Source of the DNA: Paragonimus skrjabini miyazakii
Taxonomy: Eukaryota; Platyhelminthes; Trematoda; Plagiorchiida; Troglotrematidae
Assembly: GCA_014338405.1 (NCBI GenBank)
Contig: JTDE01002169.1
Location: 44,479 to 108,478 of the forward strand
Direction: 5' to 3'
Length of the DNA stretch: 64,000 nt
Below, piece after piece: positions 50,059 to 60,680 of the stretch. The position numbers were made by a program, and so were the translations under genes. The notes below the pieces were generated by a model, which saw only the letters and a program-made list of their open reading frames with translations, ran no database searches and had not been told where the DNA came from. The first letter of the stretch is position 1; each line of letters begins with the position of its first letter.

Positions 50059-50099
50059 TTGGTACTGATGAGTCAATACGAAATGCTTGCATCTACCAG
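50059..50099 (+). ncRNA. Hammerhead ribozyme in PLE-A 3' terminal repeat
   Basis: A complete type I hammerhead. Stem I pairs TGGTA (50060-50064) with TACCA (50094-50098). The catalytic box CTGATGA is at 50065-50071. Stem II, GT-CAAT-AC, is at 50072-50079. GAAA is at 50080-50083. Stem III, TGC-TT-GCA, is at 50084-50091 with a two-base loop, followed by T50092 and C50093. Predicted cleavage is between 50093 and 50094. A very short stem III is typical of PLE hammerheads. Confidence 0.85.
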
Positions 50100-50164
50100 T
50101 TTTCGTGTTCTACCTGTTTTGTTCAAACTACTGAAGGGAATGAACTGTTTTAAATTATATTAAT

Positions 50165-53100
50165 GTTTGATTGTTTCACGGTTAACCACTATCTGTCTTC
50201 AGCAGCGTATGTCGAGGAGAATTGTGCAAAAACATGAAAAATTTCAGCGAGTAAAACGAAATTAATTTTTCGAAGATTAAAATTAACAGATGAGAGCGAC
50301 GTTGTTTACGTTTATTCGGTTGTTTGTTGTCCGCTGCCCAACTGTTGACTCTGCATCATCTTCAGATCGATTGTTAACACGTAGTCTACGGATTACGCCC
50401 GATTGCCTACTACGCGTAGCAGAGTGGTATCGAATGAATGAATAATTAACGGCAAATAGCTCATATCGACGTGGCGAACTCAACCCAACCAAAGGTCCGA
50501 TATAACAATGAACGAAACAGTTTACGGTGGCACTGAATAGAACAAATATAAGTGTGATAACAATTAACTTCACTTGTACAGGACCTTTGGGTAGAATAAT
50601 GCTCGGAGTGAAAGATAAACTGAACAATACGACCAACATAGTTGGAAACAGAGTTAAAATCTTACAAAAACAGGATTAATGAGTACGAGGAACGGCCGAG
50701 TACAATGAAGTCAGTGCCAGTTGACAAGAATCGAGGGGCTCACTCTGTAGGAGATCGGGTTAACGGACTGATCTGAAACGGGGTATTGTTACAGAGTTAG
50801 GCAAGACTACTAAGAAACAGCGCGAAATCTTGTGGCAGCCAGCATGAAAACGCCACTATTGAACAAACCGCGAATGATCAGAAAAGCGTTGTTCAAATGA
50901 AAATCACCAGAGGCGTTGATCATAAGTATTAGATTTGGGAATCCAAACTAACTACAAGACTAACAACGGCTTGACTATGAGTAAAGGATTTGTTATCTCG
51001 ATCGGCCAAATGCAACTATTCAACAACGTGAGTTGAGATGGGAAACGGAGGAATTAAATGATGGATGAATTTGCAAGGTGTGAAGGAGAAAAGCGGAACG
51101 ATTCAATACTTGCACCTAAACAATCATGTTTCAGCAAATCAACAACTCGCTGTTAGGCAAGCTCAACAAGCCTCGGTAACTCACCATCCAAACAGGTTTC
51201 CGTAGAATTATCACGTACTGTTAAGAAACTTAAAACACTTTACTGATGTTCACACCTCGAGTTTGAATAATCAAGCCCCCACATAACTCTCAAATTCAGA
51301 CCAAAACATCCTAGAAGCAACTGTTGCCCGATGTGGGAAGCTGTGTGTTTGACTATAACTCAGTGAAACCGGCAATTTTAGTCGTACAACACTGCATGTA
51401 GTCGATGGAAATCACTTGTCACTGTTTACATCTTCTAGTATGAATCTATCTAACGTCATACCAATCCAACCGGAGAAATTCATGAAGTTCCGTGACAATG
51501 TTGTCCATAGAACAAGCTAGACGATAATTTGTATTACAAACACCACAAACGTCAGACACCGCGAATCGTTTCATTAAACCGGGTCATTTCAGTGGCTTGC
51601 TTTTAGTGTACTGCCAGCTGATGTGGTAAGTTTTATACAGGACAGCACGATTCAGGTCATGCGGTGCAGTCAAGTAAAGATGACGCGCGGCCGTTTGTAT
51701 CAAAAGAGTATAGGAAATACACAATTTTCATGTTAAAAGTGCTTGTCATATTATCAAGGTGGGGGGTCAGAGGTAGACCTTTCATTAATCTAAGGATCAT
51801 CTGGAATGCCCATCGGTTGTCATATGCATTACTTGAAATACTTTACCTGATTATTCAACTTTTGTTTAAACTAACAGGTTCCAATCCTCTGCAGGTTGAA
51901 GCATTCTGGTAGGGGTGTACTAGGTCTGTGAAGTTGTAACTAATAATAGATGTATCCCGCCGAATAAACCGACTAAATAAGGCTGGCCTATGGACCATAC
52001 GTCTGTTGGAGATATAGTGTTCTGGCCATATCCAGAACTCACAAAACCGTACTGCGAGCTTTCCTAACGTTATCAGTTCTAATATGTAGCGCATAAACTC
52101 TGGTTTGGGTGGGTTATTTCTCATTGGTATAATCTCGTTTCTAAGTCGGTTCGATCTGTTTTAGAGCATATGTACATTTCAGAGATATGCCCTATATAAT
52201 CAGTGTTTGGTATCGGTGCCGAATTCTCTAGAATTCAACTAAACGAGGTGAACGAACGGAAAATATTCCAAGGTTGTCCAAGTCATCGCAACCGGATGAT
52301 CTATTGTATTTACTAAAGACACCGGAACCGCGAGAGACCTGGTCAATTTGATCAAAATGAATATGCGCACTTGCCCGGATTAACTATCCTAATCAAAAGG
52401 TCAAGACAACAGTGTATATGCAATCTTCCGATAAATAGTGCAGGTAGTTTAAACGTCATGGCTTAAATGTTGCAATCCAGCATATCCATTGATGTCGGCC
52501 ACCAAAATACAATGGGGTCTACGTCAAAGCAAGCCCTGACAATTTCCAATGCAACTTAATTAGAAGCAGTTGAAAGCATGCAGGGTCATGAAGCAGAGCC
52601 TGAAAATCATTTGCGTGAATTGCATATTGTCATTTTGACCGCCGACCCAGTCGGAGAGGCAAATGTTTCGACGTTTGATAAAAAATGTCAACGCGACTGT
52701 CGGATTTGTTCGGGGGATTACGAACAACATGAGAGATCAAACAAGCTGTCATTGAACAAAATCGGCCCATCAGACAAAAAAATGACAAGCAAAACTCCAG
52801 GACAGAAAACTTCAAGCGAACGAACAGACCCGAAGAAAGTGTACACCACTTCTATACGAAATCCTCAGGGTTAATGAATCCGAACGAAAGAGCGGTACGG
52901 CAGCATGCGATCTGAACAACAAAGATCTCGCTATATTGTCTGTCCGCCACTTTACAACTCCATTTTCATGCTGACTGCGTAATTAATGGATGGCTGTTTT
53001 TACAGCCATAATACAGTTCACAACATAATAGTCTTCAGAAGATATATATATCGCTGCACCATTCTCTGATGGTTATGTTGTGTACTATTACCAGTGGAAA

Positions 53101-54564
53101 CCAGCCTTTAAAGAAACGATGATTAAGAACTCTAATTCCCCTGACAAATTAGTTTTGGCCTTTGTCGAACGAGTCTCAAAAATTGTTTTTTGTTCGGTAA
53201 CTTTGTTTTTCCAGTCACCGGATTGTGTGCGCATATGAAAAAAACTGTGCTAGTTCACAAACTGCAATGCAGTATTTCGTCAGACCGAATGCATATTTGA
53301 TGATCACCTCAAGCAAATCTGCCAGTCTAAGTTCTATCGCTTATCCATAATTTCATGCCAAGTCAAAGGGTATTTCGGGTATGTATATTTGCACGAGGTT
53401 CAGAAAGAATGTGTGTATACTTCATATTTAGGGTATACCATTTTGAGGACAGATCACATTAATTCAGTTGTACTGGTGAACAAACTACACTGTTCATACG
53501 TTATGTAATAAGTTTTTCAACAAAATGTCTCGCTTTCGAAGTTCTGTAAGAAAGCTTAGAAGCTACAGGACATGTCTCAATTAAAGCTTGCATACTTGTA
53601 TTTTGCTATATTCAGATCAGTTGTGTTGCAGCTTTAAACGCTATTAGGTGCTCATTTAAAGTAAACAGTACTTCCTTTTGAAATCGACCAAACTCAGTAT
53701 TATTCGCAACTGATCGATGTGATTAGTAGTTCAAATTCAGAATGGGGTCAGTGGTGAAGTCTTCAGTACTTTGGCTTTAGAACCGTGTTGAAGTGTTCAT
53801 CAACTGGTCAAAATGACGTTGTGTGCTACCGATAAGCTAGATCAGGGTTAAAACCAAAGTATACATCAATTCTTTGGCGTTCTTTCGCCATTTTTTATTC
53901 GGTTAGCCAGTGGCAGTTGCCTTTGACAGTTTGTCGCATCCGCAGTAGTGTAACTGATATGTATAGACCAATTTTAGTTGATGACAGTTGGAAAAACGTG
54001 GCCACGACTTCAACTGTCAACTGCCTATCGATGACCACTGAATCTATGTTGGTGAAGCACATTACTATTACGACTAAATGAGCATAGAGCACCAAACGTC
54101 GTCCATGTGAATTATTTTCTCAACTACCAACCGAAATACCGTGCTGAGAAGCACAGAGGCGTACATACATACTACAAACTAGGGTCACACCGTTATGCAC
54201 CCAACAATTTGAGTATTATTGTTTGCCCGGATGATAGAGAAAGACATCGCAGGATTGTTTTGTTCCAATGGAAGATATCGTTTTTGGTTGAAAGTATACA
54301 GTTGTTCTTATTGAAAAGTATAGCTCTATGGATGGAACATTTTTACCGAACTAATTAATAGTTGGAAATGGAGTGCAGGACGTCAGTGCGGATCGCCAGT
54401 GTTTTTCATGTGGGACAAAATTTTGCAATGGCGCTATCCTTCTATAAACAGAATTCACAAACAGCGGACTGCCTGAAAATTTCGTTGAATCTCACCAGGT
54501 ACAAACTACAGTGTTAACGTCTGTATGGCAGGGTCAAACAAGGTTAGCGAAACGAAATGGTAAA
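50165..54564. other. No recognisable gene
   Basis: Nothing here can be named. An open frame at 52578-52874 has a CQRDCRICSGDY cluster but no further match to a domain that I know. Confidence 0.5.
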
Positions 54565-54632
54565 CTATATATAGTATATATATATATATATGTATATATA
54601 TATGTATATATATATGTATATATATAGTATAC
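54565..54632. repeat. TA-rich microsatellite
   Basis: A run of TA dinucleotides interrupted by single G, giving repeated TATATATG units. It lies just outside the decayed PLE-C 3' end. Confidence 0.9.
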
Positions 54633-54659
54633 ACACGTGCGATATACAGTTTCATACTT

Positions 54660-56200
54660 ACGACCATGTCATTTTTGCCGGCAGAGGACCGGTTGCCACC
54701 TCTGAATATCTGCAGTCTCAGTGGATTGAGGCAGTCATCAGACTATCGTCATGTAAATGCTGGTCGTGTCCAGAGGTCAGTAAATGATGTGCGATCGATG
54801 ATGCCAACTGCTTGTGTTGAACTGATAGCGCAACAGCAGTTACTGTGGCATGTTTCATCTCGCGTTCAACCCAAATCGAAAAGAGCTCGGCTACTCGATT
54901 GCGCAACTGTCATTCCGTTCTGCCGACCTACATGACCTGCCTCCGACATTGAAATTTATGGCTACAATGAGATTTGTCATACGGAAGTAGTAACACTTTC
55001 ACCAGAGGGACTGGTATTCGCCCGGTTGGATGTATCATTGTGACTGATTGCAGGTGCTGTGCAGAGTGTCAAAAGTGCATATTTGTTTGACACGATGAGG
55101 TAAATTACGAAGTAGAGCATGCGTATGTTGAACTGGCGAGAAACTGTTGAAATACAGATACTGACCACTCCATATTGTCTTTTGTGACTGGATCTTTCGA
55201 TTGGGTCATCTGATTGCCGTGTTATGACATGAAGGCAATAAACTGTTAAGTTTTAAACCAAATTCGGTGATATGATGAGATGTTTGTGACATGTCAGTGA
55301 ATGCAAACACCTCGCCTCTTCTCTGCTGGTAATAATTATAATTATGTCGTTCACGTATCGACGACAGAACAGCACCACTTTAGTGGTAGTCAGTAGCTGT
55401 TCTTCAGTGTATACTAAAAAGATATCTGCCAAAAAGGGTCGAGTGGACTCCACGTTGTTGCAGCATCTGTCTGCTCGTAACATTCTCCTTGAAATCGAAA
55501 CTGGATGTCTGAGATGCACAGAAGAAGCATTCGTTCTAGTTACGAGGATGGTAAACTTATTTCTAACTGATTTTCAGCGTTCCGTTTTGCAATTGCTTCC
55601 GCTATTTTCTCCAGAGGAGAGTTTGTTAAGAGGGAATTAGTATTTATAGTCAAAAGGTGACATCGGCTGACGTTAAGTTTCACCAACAAGTTCACCATTC
55701 CAAACGTGTCCTCCACAGTGTGTTGAGAAAATGGTTACGTACAGGTTGTAACGGCTTTAAAAGCCATTATGCTAGTCGATGTTTAGCCAAAGTGACCATA
55801 AATAATATCCGTCTCTGTGGTATTTTATGTCTGTGGGGATTCCGTAGACCATATATTTGTGGTATCTGAGATCTGCGTGGCATTGGAAATTCTGCGGTTG
55901 TCTTGTCACTAAAGTGTCCTTTGAGAACCGTCTGGATTTCTCTCCGAATTTTGTTCTCAAATGTGCCAGGAGTGTTAATCAATGTATCTGGTCAAAATTT
56001 ACTTCTTTCTGAAAGAATGTTTCTAATTTTGGTAGCGTAATCTATCCGGTCAAGAGGTATCACCCCAGAACCCCTATCTGGCTGCACTGTTACCAGTTGT
56101 TCATTTGACCGTAACGTTCTCATATCCGCAAAATGATGATCAGAAAACAGATTTCCGTTGCTTAAGGCTGATGCGGTATGGGTGTTACAGGTCTACCATT
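54660..56200 (-). mobile_element. PLE-C, decayed Penelope-like element
   Basis: On the minus strand the frames give a PLE order. First is TVQPDRGSGVIPLDRIDYATKI near 56095-56030 with ILSERSKF. Next is PQIYGLRNPHRHKIPQRRIL near 55870-55810. Motif C region: FLADIFLVYTEEQLL and RYVNDIIIIIT near 55435-55325. The endonuclease remnant is VGRTE, a stop, then QLRNRVAE near 54930-54885, and SSIAHHLLTSGHDQHL near 54795-54750. Stops and frameshifts are many, and motif C reads YVND. I found no hammerhead near the end, where a TA microsatellite now lies. Residue patterns differ from the other copies, suggesting a separate lineage. Confidence 0.75.
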
Positions 56201-56954
56201 CTGCCTTTGAATCAGCGATGACTATTCTCCGATGTAGGAACTATACTGATGAACTGTTCATACTGCTTCTCAATTTTGGCTAGTCATTCGTTGCTATTAA
56301 TTCTTTTCGATGTGTTGTAAAAATTGAGACAACAAGCCAGAGCTTCAGGCTACAAGGTGGCTAATTGTTACAGATGGTAGATCGTTATGGGTGTTCAGAA
56401 GTAGATGTGATCGGCTTCCTTTTGCCTAGAGGCTTTTGGAGACGGCTGCTACTATCAGATTTCGCATTTCTGACAATATCAACGCAAAAGTAGTTGAAGT
56501 TGTTATGACACAGTAAAAATATATAACGTGTATGCACTTTAAGCCATTGACCATCGTTAGAGCATCCTCTATATCCGTTTTCGTCATACGACTCAGGTTT
56601 CTTGTGGTTAGACAGATGTTACGAGACCTCAATTGTTTCACATTGATCACAAGATGCTAATCATCTTTCTAGCGTTTTTTCAGGAATTTAAGCCAAAAGC
56701 CAGACAATAACTGATGCAGTCTACTATTTTACATTGTTACAAGGTTATTTCCAGAAACATTTTTTCAATTTCTATAAGTGCCGCTCCTTTCAGAAACCGA
56801 CTGGGATACGAGGTGAGATAATCGTGAGCTTGTGGCGTGCATGATAGGCAGCGAAGACGGTCGCTCTCACCGACTGCTTGTTCTGTTCGGCTTGGTCGGT
56901 AATTTAAAACATTGTGTTCCCTTAGTCCATTTAGTCAAAACAGAAAGAAGACAT

Positions 56955-56994
56955 CGCGAGATGTTAACATTTCGATTTACTCTCATCAGTCGCC
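56955..56994 (-). ncRNA. Hammerhead ribozyme in PLE-B 3' terminal repeat
   Basis: On the minus strand stem I pairs GCGA (56993-56990) with TCGC (56959-56956). CTGATGA is at 56989-56983. Stem II, GA-GTAAA-TC, runs 56982-56974. GAAA is at 56973-56970. Stem III, TGT-TA-ACA, runs 56969-56962, then T56961 and C56960. Predicted cleavage is between 56960 and 56959. All core bases are intact. Confidence 0.85.
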
Positions 56995-57011
56995 AACGTA
57001 AAACTAGCAAT

Positions 57012-57018
57012 TTTTATA
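57012..57018 (-). promoter_or_regulatory. TATA box of PLE-B terminal repeat
   Basis: TATAAAA on the minus strand lies about 22 bases before the hammerhead catalytic box, the same order as in PLE-A. It may drive the element or a downstream tandem copy. Confidence 0.45.
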
Positions 57019-57091
57019 CAAACTGCGTATAGCAACAACAACTGAACGAACCAACCACATAGTTCTGACCTTTCACGTTCTAATAGTTCAA

Positions 57092-59540
57092 TCAATTCCA
57101 CCGCAAGGAGATTGATTGCGTCAGCGCCTTCTGCGCACACAAAACTGGCCGATGTTGTTTGATGAGCATTGCCTCGCTAAACGCTAACAATTTCGGGTTG
57201 CGATTATGTAATAATATCTTGAACGATTTAAGAGGGTCAACTAGGTGACCGGTTGGCGATCGATTAAGCCGGGGTTTTCGAGCTTGTTACAGTCAGTAGG
57301 TCGTTTTTTGATATTGCCGTTGATAACCACTTATGAATGTGCTCCGCCATACGTTGATGCAAACGCCGATCTGTCCTGCATATGTAGACGTCATTGCAAC
57401 TGTAATTGAACTGGTATATTACGTGGGAGACAGACTGATCGGTTGAATGTGTATCACCGCCATGAAGAGCCAAGCCCCTAGTGCTTAGCAGGATGCGTAG
57501 TTGGGCCGCTGGGTGGGTGCGTTGCAACGCCGACATCAATTTGTGACTAACGTTGTTAGTCAAGTGGTCACCTTTAAATTGAATTTGCAGAAATACGTTC
57601 TTTTTCTGCGCACTGCAGCTTACCACTTTTGGTTCTTTGATCTTACTGTGAAGATCCGCAAACTTTTCAGGGTAGCCGTTATCCACCCGCGTTTCCCTAA
57701 TGAATTCTTCTTTCTCCAATCGATCTGCGGTGCAACTCATTCTGGCTCTGTGGAATCACGTTTTCACCAGCCCTCGTTTATAAGCAATAGATGCGAAGCT
57801 GGAGAACTGCAAATATTGTCCACTCTAAGTTGGCTTACGATAAACAGATCGTTGTAATGTTTCGTCCTGACGTCTGGTTATAAGAATGTCTCTGAACGGT
57901 AAGCTATTATTAACTTCCACCTCATAAGATACGGAGAGGTTTGGATGGAGAGAGTTCAAATAGTTATAAAATGAAGTAAAAGCACATTCATCAGTAAAAA
58001 CTAGAATGTCGTCCACGTAACGTTTGTAAAGCAAGACCCCGGAAATCCCTTCTTGAAATTGTCTTCCAAGCATTCCCAAAAATACATCCGCCAATATGGG
58101 ACCCAGTGGGCTACCCATGGCTACACTATCAATCTGTCTATAGGTAACACCTTCGAACTCAAACGGAATGTGTTCTGTACAAGCAAAAATGAGATCCTTA
58201 AGAAGGTCTAATGGAATACCTACATTTACATTTTGACAAAAAATAATAACACATAAAAATTCAACCGTTTCACGCAGCGATACATTAGTAACTAAAGAGT
58301 CTACGTTGACCGAGTACATCATTTGTGGACTTACTGAATTGTTCTGCAAAATTTCTGCCAGCTCAAAGGAACTACGAACACAATTGGGGGATAACAATTC
58401 ACGAACGGGTTCAAGGATGTCCACTATCCATCGCGCCAGCTTGTAGTATGCCGAGTTGTTCATGGATAATATCGGTCGTAGTGGGATACCCGTCTTATGG
58501 GTTTTTGGTGAACCTCTCATCCTCGGTGTCTGTGTGCCTGCTGGTTTCAGTTTCTCATACTGGACCTCAGAAATATATCCATGTAACATCAATATTTGTA
58601 GGTTCCTTGATATTTGTTTTTCAATCAGGACATTGCTATTAGACCTAGCACTCAATTGGAATTTCCGTGCATCAGAAAATGCCACATTCATCTTGACTAC
58701 ATAGTCCTCTTTCTTCATTATGACGACGCCAGAGCCCTTGTCTGGCTTGAGGAAGACTAAGTCAATCATTTCTTTGAGCTCCTTGATGGCTCTGTAGTGT
58801 TCTGCGGACGAACAACGATGCTGGCATACGGGAGCCGATAGAAACTCATGCGAGATATCAACCAACTTTGCACGAAACCAGTTTGCGTTGTCCAGTGAGG
58901 TGAGAGTAAGATCTTTAACTTGCTCATACGCGTTTTCAAATTGGACCTGGGTTTGTAGTTGGTTCACTTGTTTAGGCGGCACCTTGAAATTCGAGCCCAA
59001 CGAAAGCACGTCTACTTGAGCTTTGGTAAAGTGAGTATCCGACAAATTGTGAATGTGTTTAAAATCATCTGTGGTGAAGGCTGACATGCATCCACGAAAT
59101 AGTGAATTTTCCAAGTTCTGAAGCTTCTTCGCTTTGGTTTCGTGAAGTGTAGTTCGCATAACGTTTTCAAACTTGATACGGGAAACCAAAAATAAGCTGT
59201 TAAGCAAACTAGCAAGACGTTGCTGGGTTTCCATAAACTTGTTCAATTTTTCTTTGGATGCCTCAATGTGAGAGTTAGTAATCCTTACCAGGTTCACGTT
59301 ATTTACCGGAAGCCTTTCTTTGGAAAGCAGTTTGAGAAAGTGCATAGGAAACTGGCCTGATATCACACAGTTTTCGTAAAATCCTATCCGCGTTCGTTCA
59401 GCCGTTGTTTTACACCGAACTGAAAGTAACCGATTCAATCCGCGAGTAGTGCATACAGGGAGTCTTCGTTTGAAAAATTTAAAACATTGTGTTCCCTTAA
59501 TCCATTTAGTCAAAACAGAGAGAAGACATATATCGCGAGA
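57092..59540 (-). pseudogene. PLE-B reverse transcriptase with GIY-YIG endonuclease, broken
   Basis: The frame is open from the element start to 57825 and carries LVFLKPDKGSGVVIM, GSPKTHKTGIPLRPIL, MGSPLGPILADVF and LLYKRYVDDILVF. It is cut by TAG (57827-57825) where the family has Trp (KPTW), by TGA near 57758-57756 (again a usual Trp), and by TAA at 57266-57264. The endonuclease lies at 57740-57264 (HVIYQF, then DVYICRTDRRL, RMAEH). The last part, GHLVDPLKSFKILL to SISLRWN, is shifted in frame and ends at 57094-57092. Motif A reads YSVNVDSL, so the catalytic Asp is Asn, and YIG reads YIC. The apparent upstream start at 59627 lies in the target DNA. Confidence 0.9.
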
Positions 59541-59551
59541 TGGTCGGTAAT

Positions 59552-60534
59552 GTCGAATACAGACAGTGAGGTATGATGTAAGTGAACTGGGTGATAGCGA
59601 AAGGGTTAAGGTGTATCCAGGAGCCAAAAAGAGTAAGATTGTCGTAATCGGTTACGGGGGAACACAGTGAGACCACGTTTGTTCGCTGCGTGGTTGGTTC
59701 AGCGAAGGTAGACCGGTAGGCTATTAGTGAGCAAGGCCGATACAATGGTTGAGTGACCACAAAACTACTAACATAACCCAGCATTGCTGAGCCAGGTTCA
59801 CTTATTGGTGAGTATCAGATGATTCAGCTTATTTCGCTCAGACATCACTTACATTTAGTAGCAGCTTCCGCTTCCCTGTAGACCCTTCCGTCATTTCGTT
59901 TAGCGACTGCTCTGAACGTCAATCGCAGCTGACAAAAGCACTACTATCTACAGTTTTCTTAGATATAAATAAACCTCATCCAGTCACACCACACCTACCA
60001 GAGCTTGTGGATGGTTTGTGCGATTATCTGCGCGCACCAGTTCAAAAGTAGATACAAAGCATATCTTAATTTCAGAATTGACTGACGCACTATTGTATGA
60101 CAGACTGAAACTACTGCGGTTTGTTTGACTACTTGGTATCATTGTGCACATTATATGTCGTTTTTCTATCTTTTGTTTTTTCAAGTTAGGCCAGCAACTA
60201 CCCCTGAACCGATCGATATCTTTGACACAATATTGTGCGATCGACATCTAAGAATGCTAGCGTTCTCTGAAGCACTTTCAGTGTGGTTATTTTCTTGGGT
60301 AGAATTTTGATTCTAGCAGTTTGCCTGCTATGGGAATGACAACCAAACTTTCTACAAAGTATGGGACAATCGTGGCCCCTTCCATTGCTATTGCTATTCG
60401 CACGTTCTGTATGCGATAACATTTTACGCTCGTGGTCGAAGAGATTGGGCAAAATTATTCCTGAGCGGTCCTTAGGACTTCCGTTTCATCTTGACAGATG
60501 ACATGCTGTTTAGAAAACTACAATGGTACAATGG
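59552..60534. other. No recognisable gene
   Basis: This is the right-hand target flank of PLE-B. Up to about 59960 it is richer in G and C than average and may be an older unidentified repeat that PLE-B entered; I could not name it. Confidence 0.45.
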
Positions 60535-60680
60535 AGAAGAGACCCAACTGCGAAAAATGTGGACCTCATCTGGATTCGACCAGACGACAGAAACGACGGC
60601 CAGCGTTCTATCGGCTGGACTACAAATCCAACCCAGGAGCTCAAAATGTTTAAATTTGGACTCACTTACCCATACCACCT
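60535..60680 (-). mobile_element. tRNA-headed SINE, family A, copy 3 (old)
   Basis: The minus strand matches the SINE at 7138-7293 along its length. The tail appears as GCGAAAAATGTGGACC on the plus strand near 60550, the B-box region as CTGGATTCGACCAGA near 60569-60583, and the leader as ACTCACTTACCCATACCACC near 60660-60679. The A-box region has diverged strongly. It is an old copy, unlikely to be transcribed. Confidence 0.6.

Larger units (their letters stand above)
47639..50164 (+). mobile_element. PLE-A, best preserved Penelope-like element
   Basis: The element is about 2.5 kb between possible 8-base duplications ATATTAAT at 47639-47646 and 50157-50164 (AT-rich, so only suggestive). From left to right it has an inverted copy of its own 3' end (47647-47870), a 5'-truncated coding region, and the 3' terminal region. 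That region has a TATA box (50029-50035), a hammerhead (50059-50099) and the terminus GGGAATGAACTGTTTTAAATT's last bases up to 50156. The inverted arm matches 49903-50127 almost perfectly, so the two are young. The left arm lacks the last 29 bases of the 3' end. The inverted terminal arrangement is a known trait of Penelope insertions. Confidence 0.9.
56893..59551 (-). mobile_element. PLE-B, near full-length element with target-site duplication
   Basis: A perfect 11-base direct repeat, TGGTCGGTAAT, flanks the element at 56893-56903 and 59541-59551, leaving an insertion of 2637 bases (56904-59540). The 5' end (59540 downward) starts TCTCGCGAT, and a second copy of that start lies at the 3' end just after a hammerhead. 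The two 5' copies, about 59540-59475 and 56960-56904, form the direct terminal repeat. The 3' terminus is GGGAACACAATGTTTTAA. Between them lies one RT and GIY-YIG frame with a few lesions. The sequence upstream of 59540 belongs to the target. Confidence 0.9.

Noticed and set aside
52578..52874. 98-codon frame with a Cys cluster, possible GIY-YIG remnant
   Set aside because: The cysteines do not have the PLE spacing and no YIG-like or C-terminal block follows.
59541..59627. Upstream extension of the PLE-B frame to an apparent start at 59627
   Set aside because: This part lies outside the target-site duplication and is therefore flanking DNA that happens to be open.
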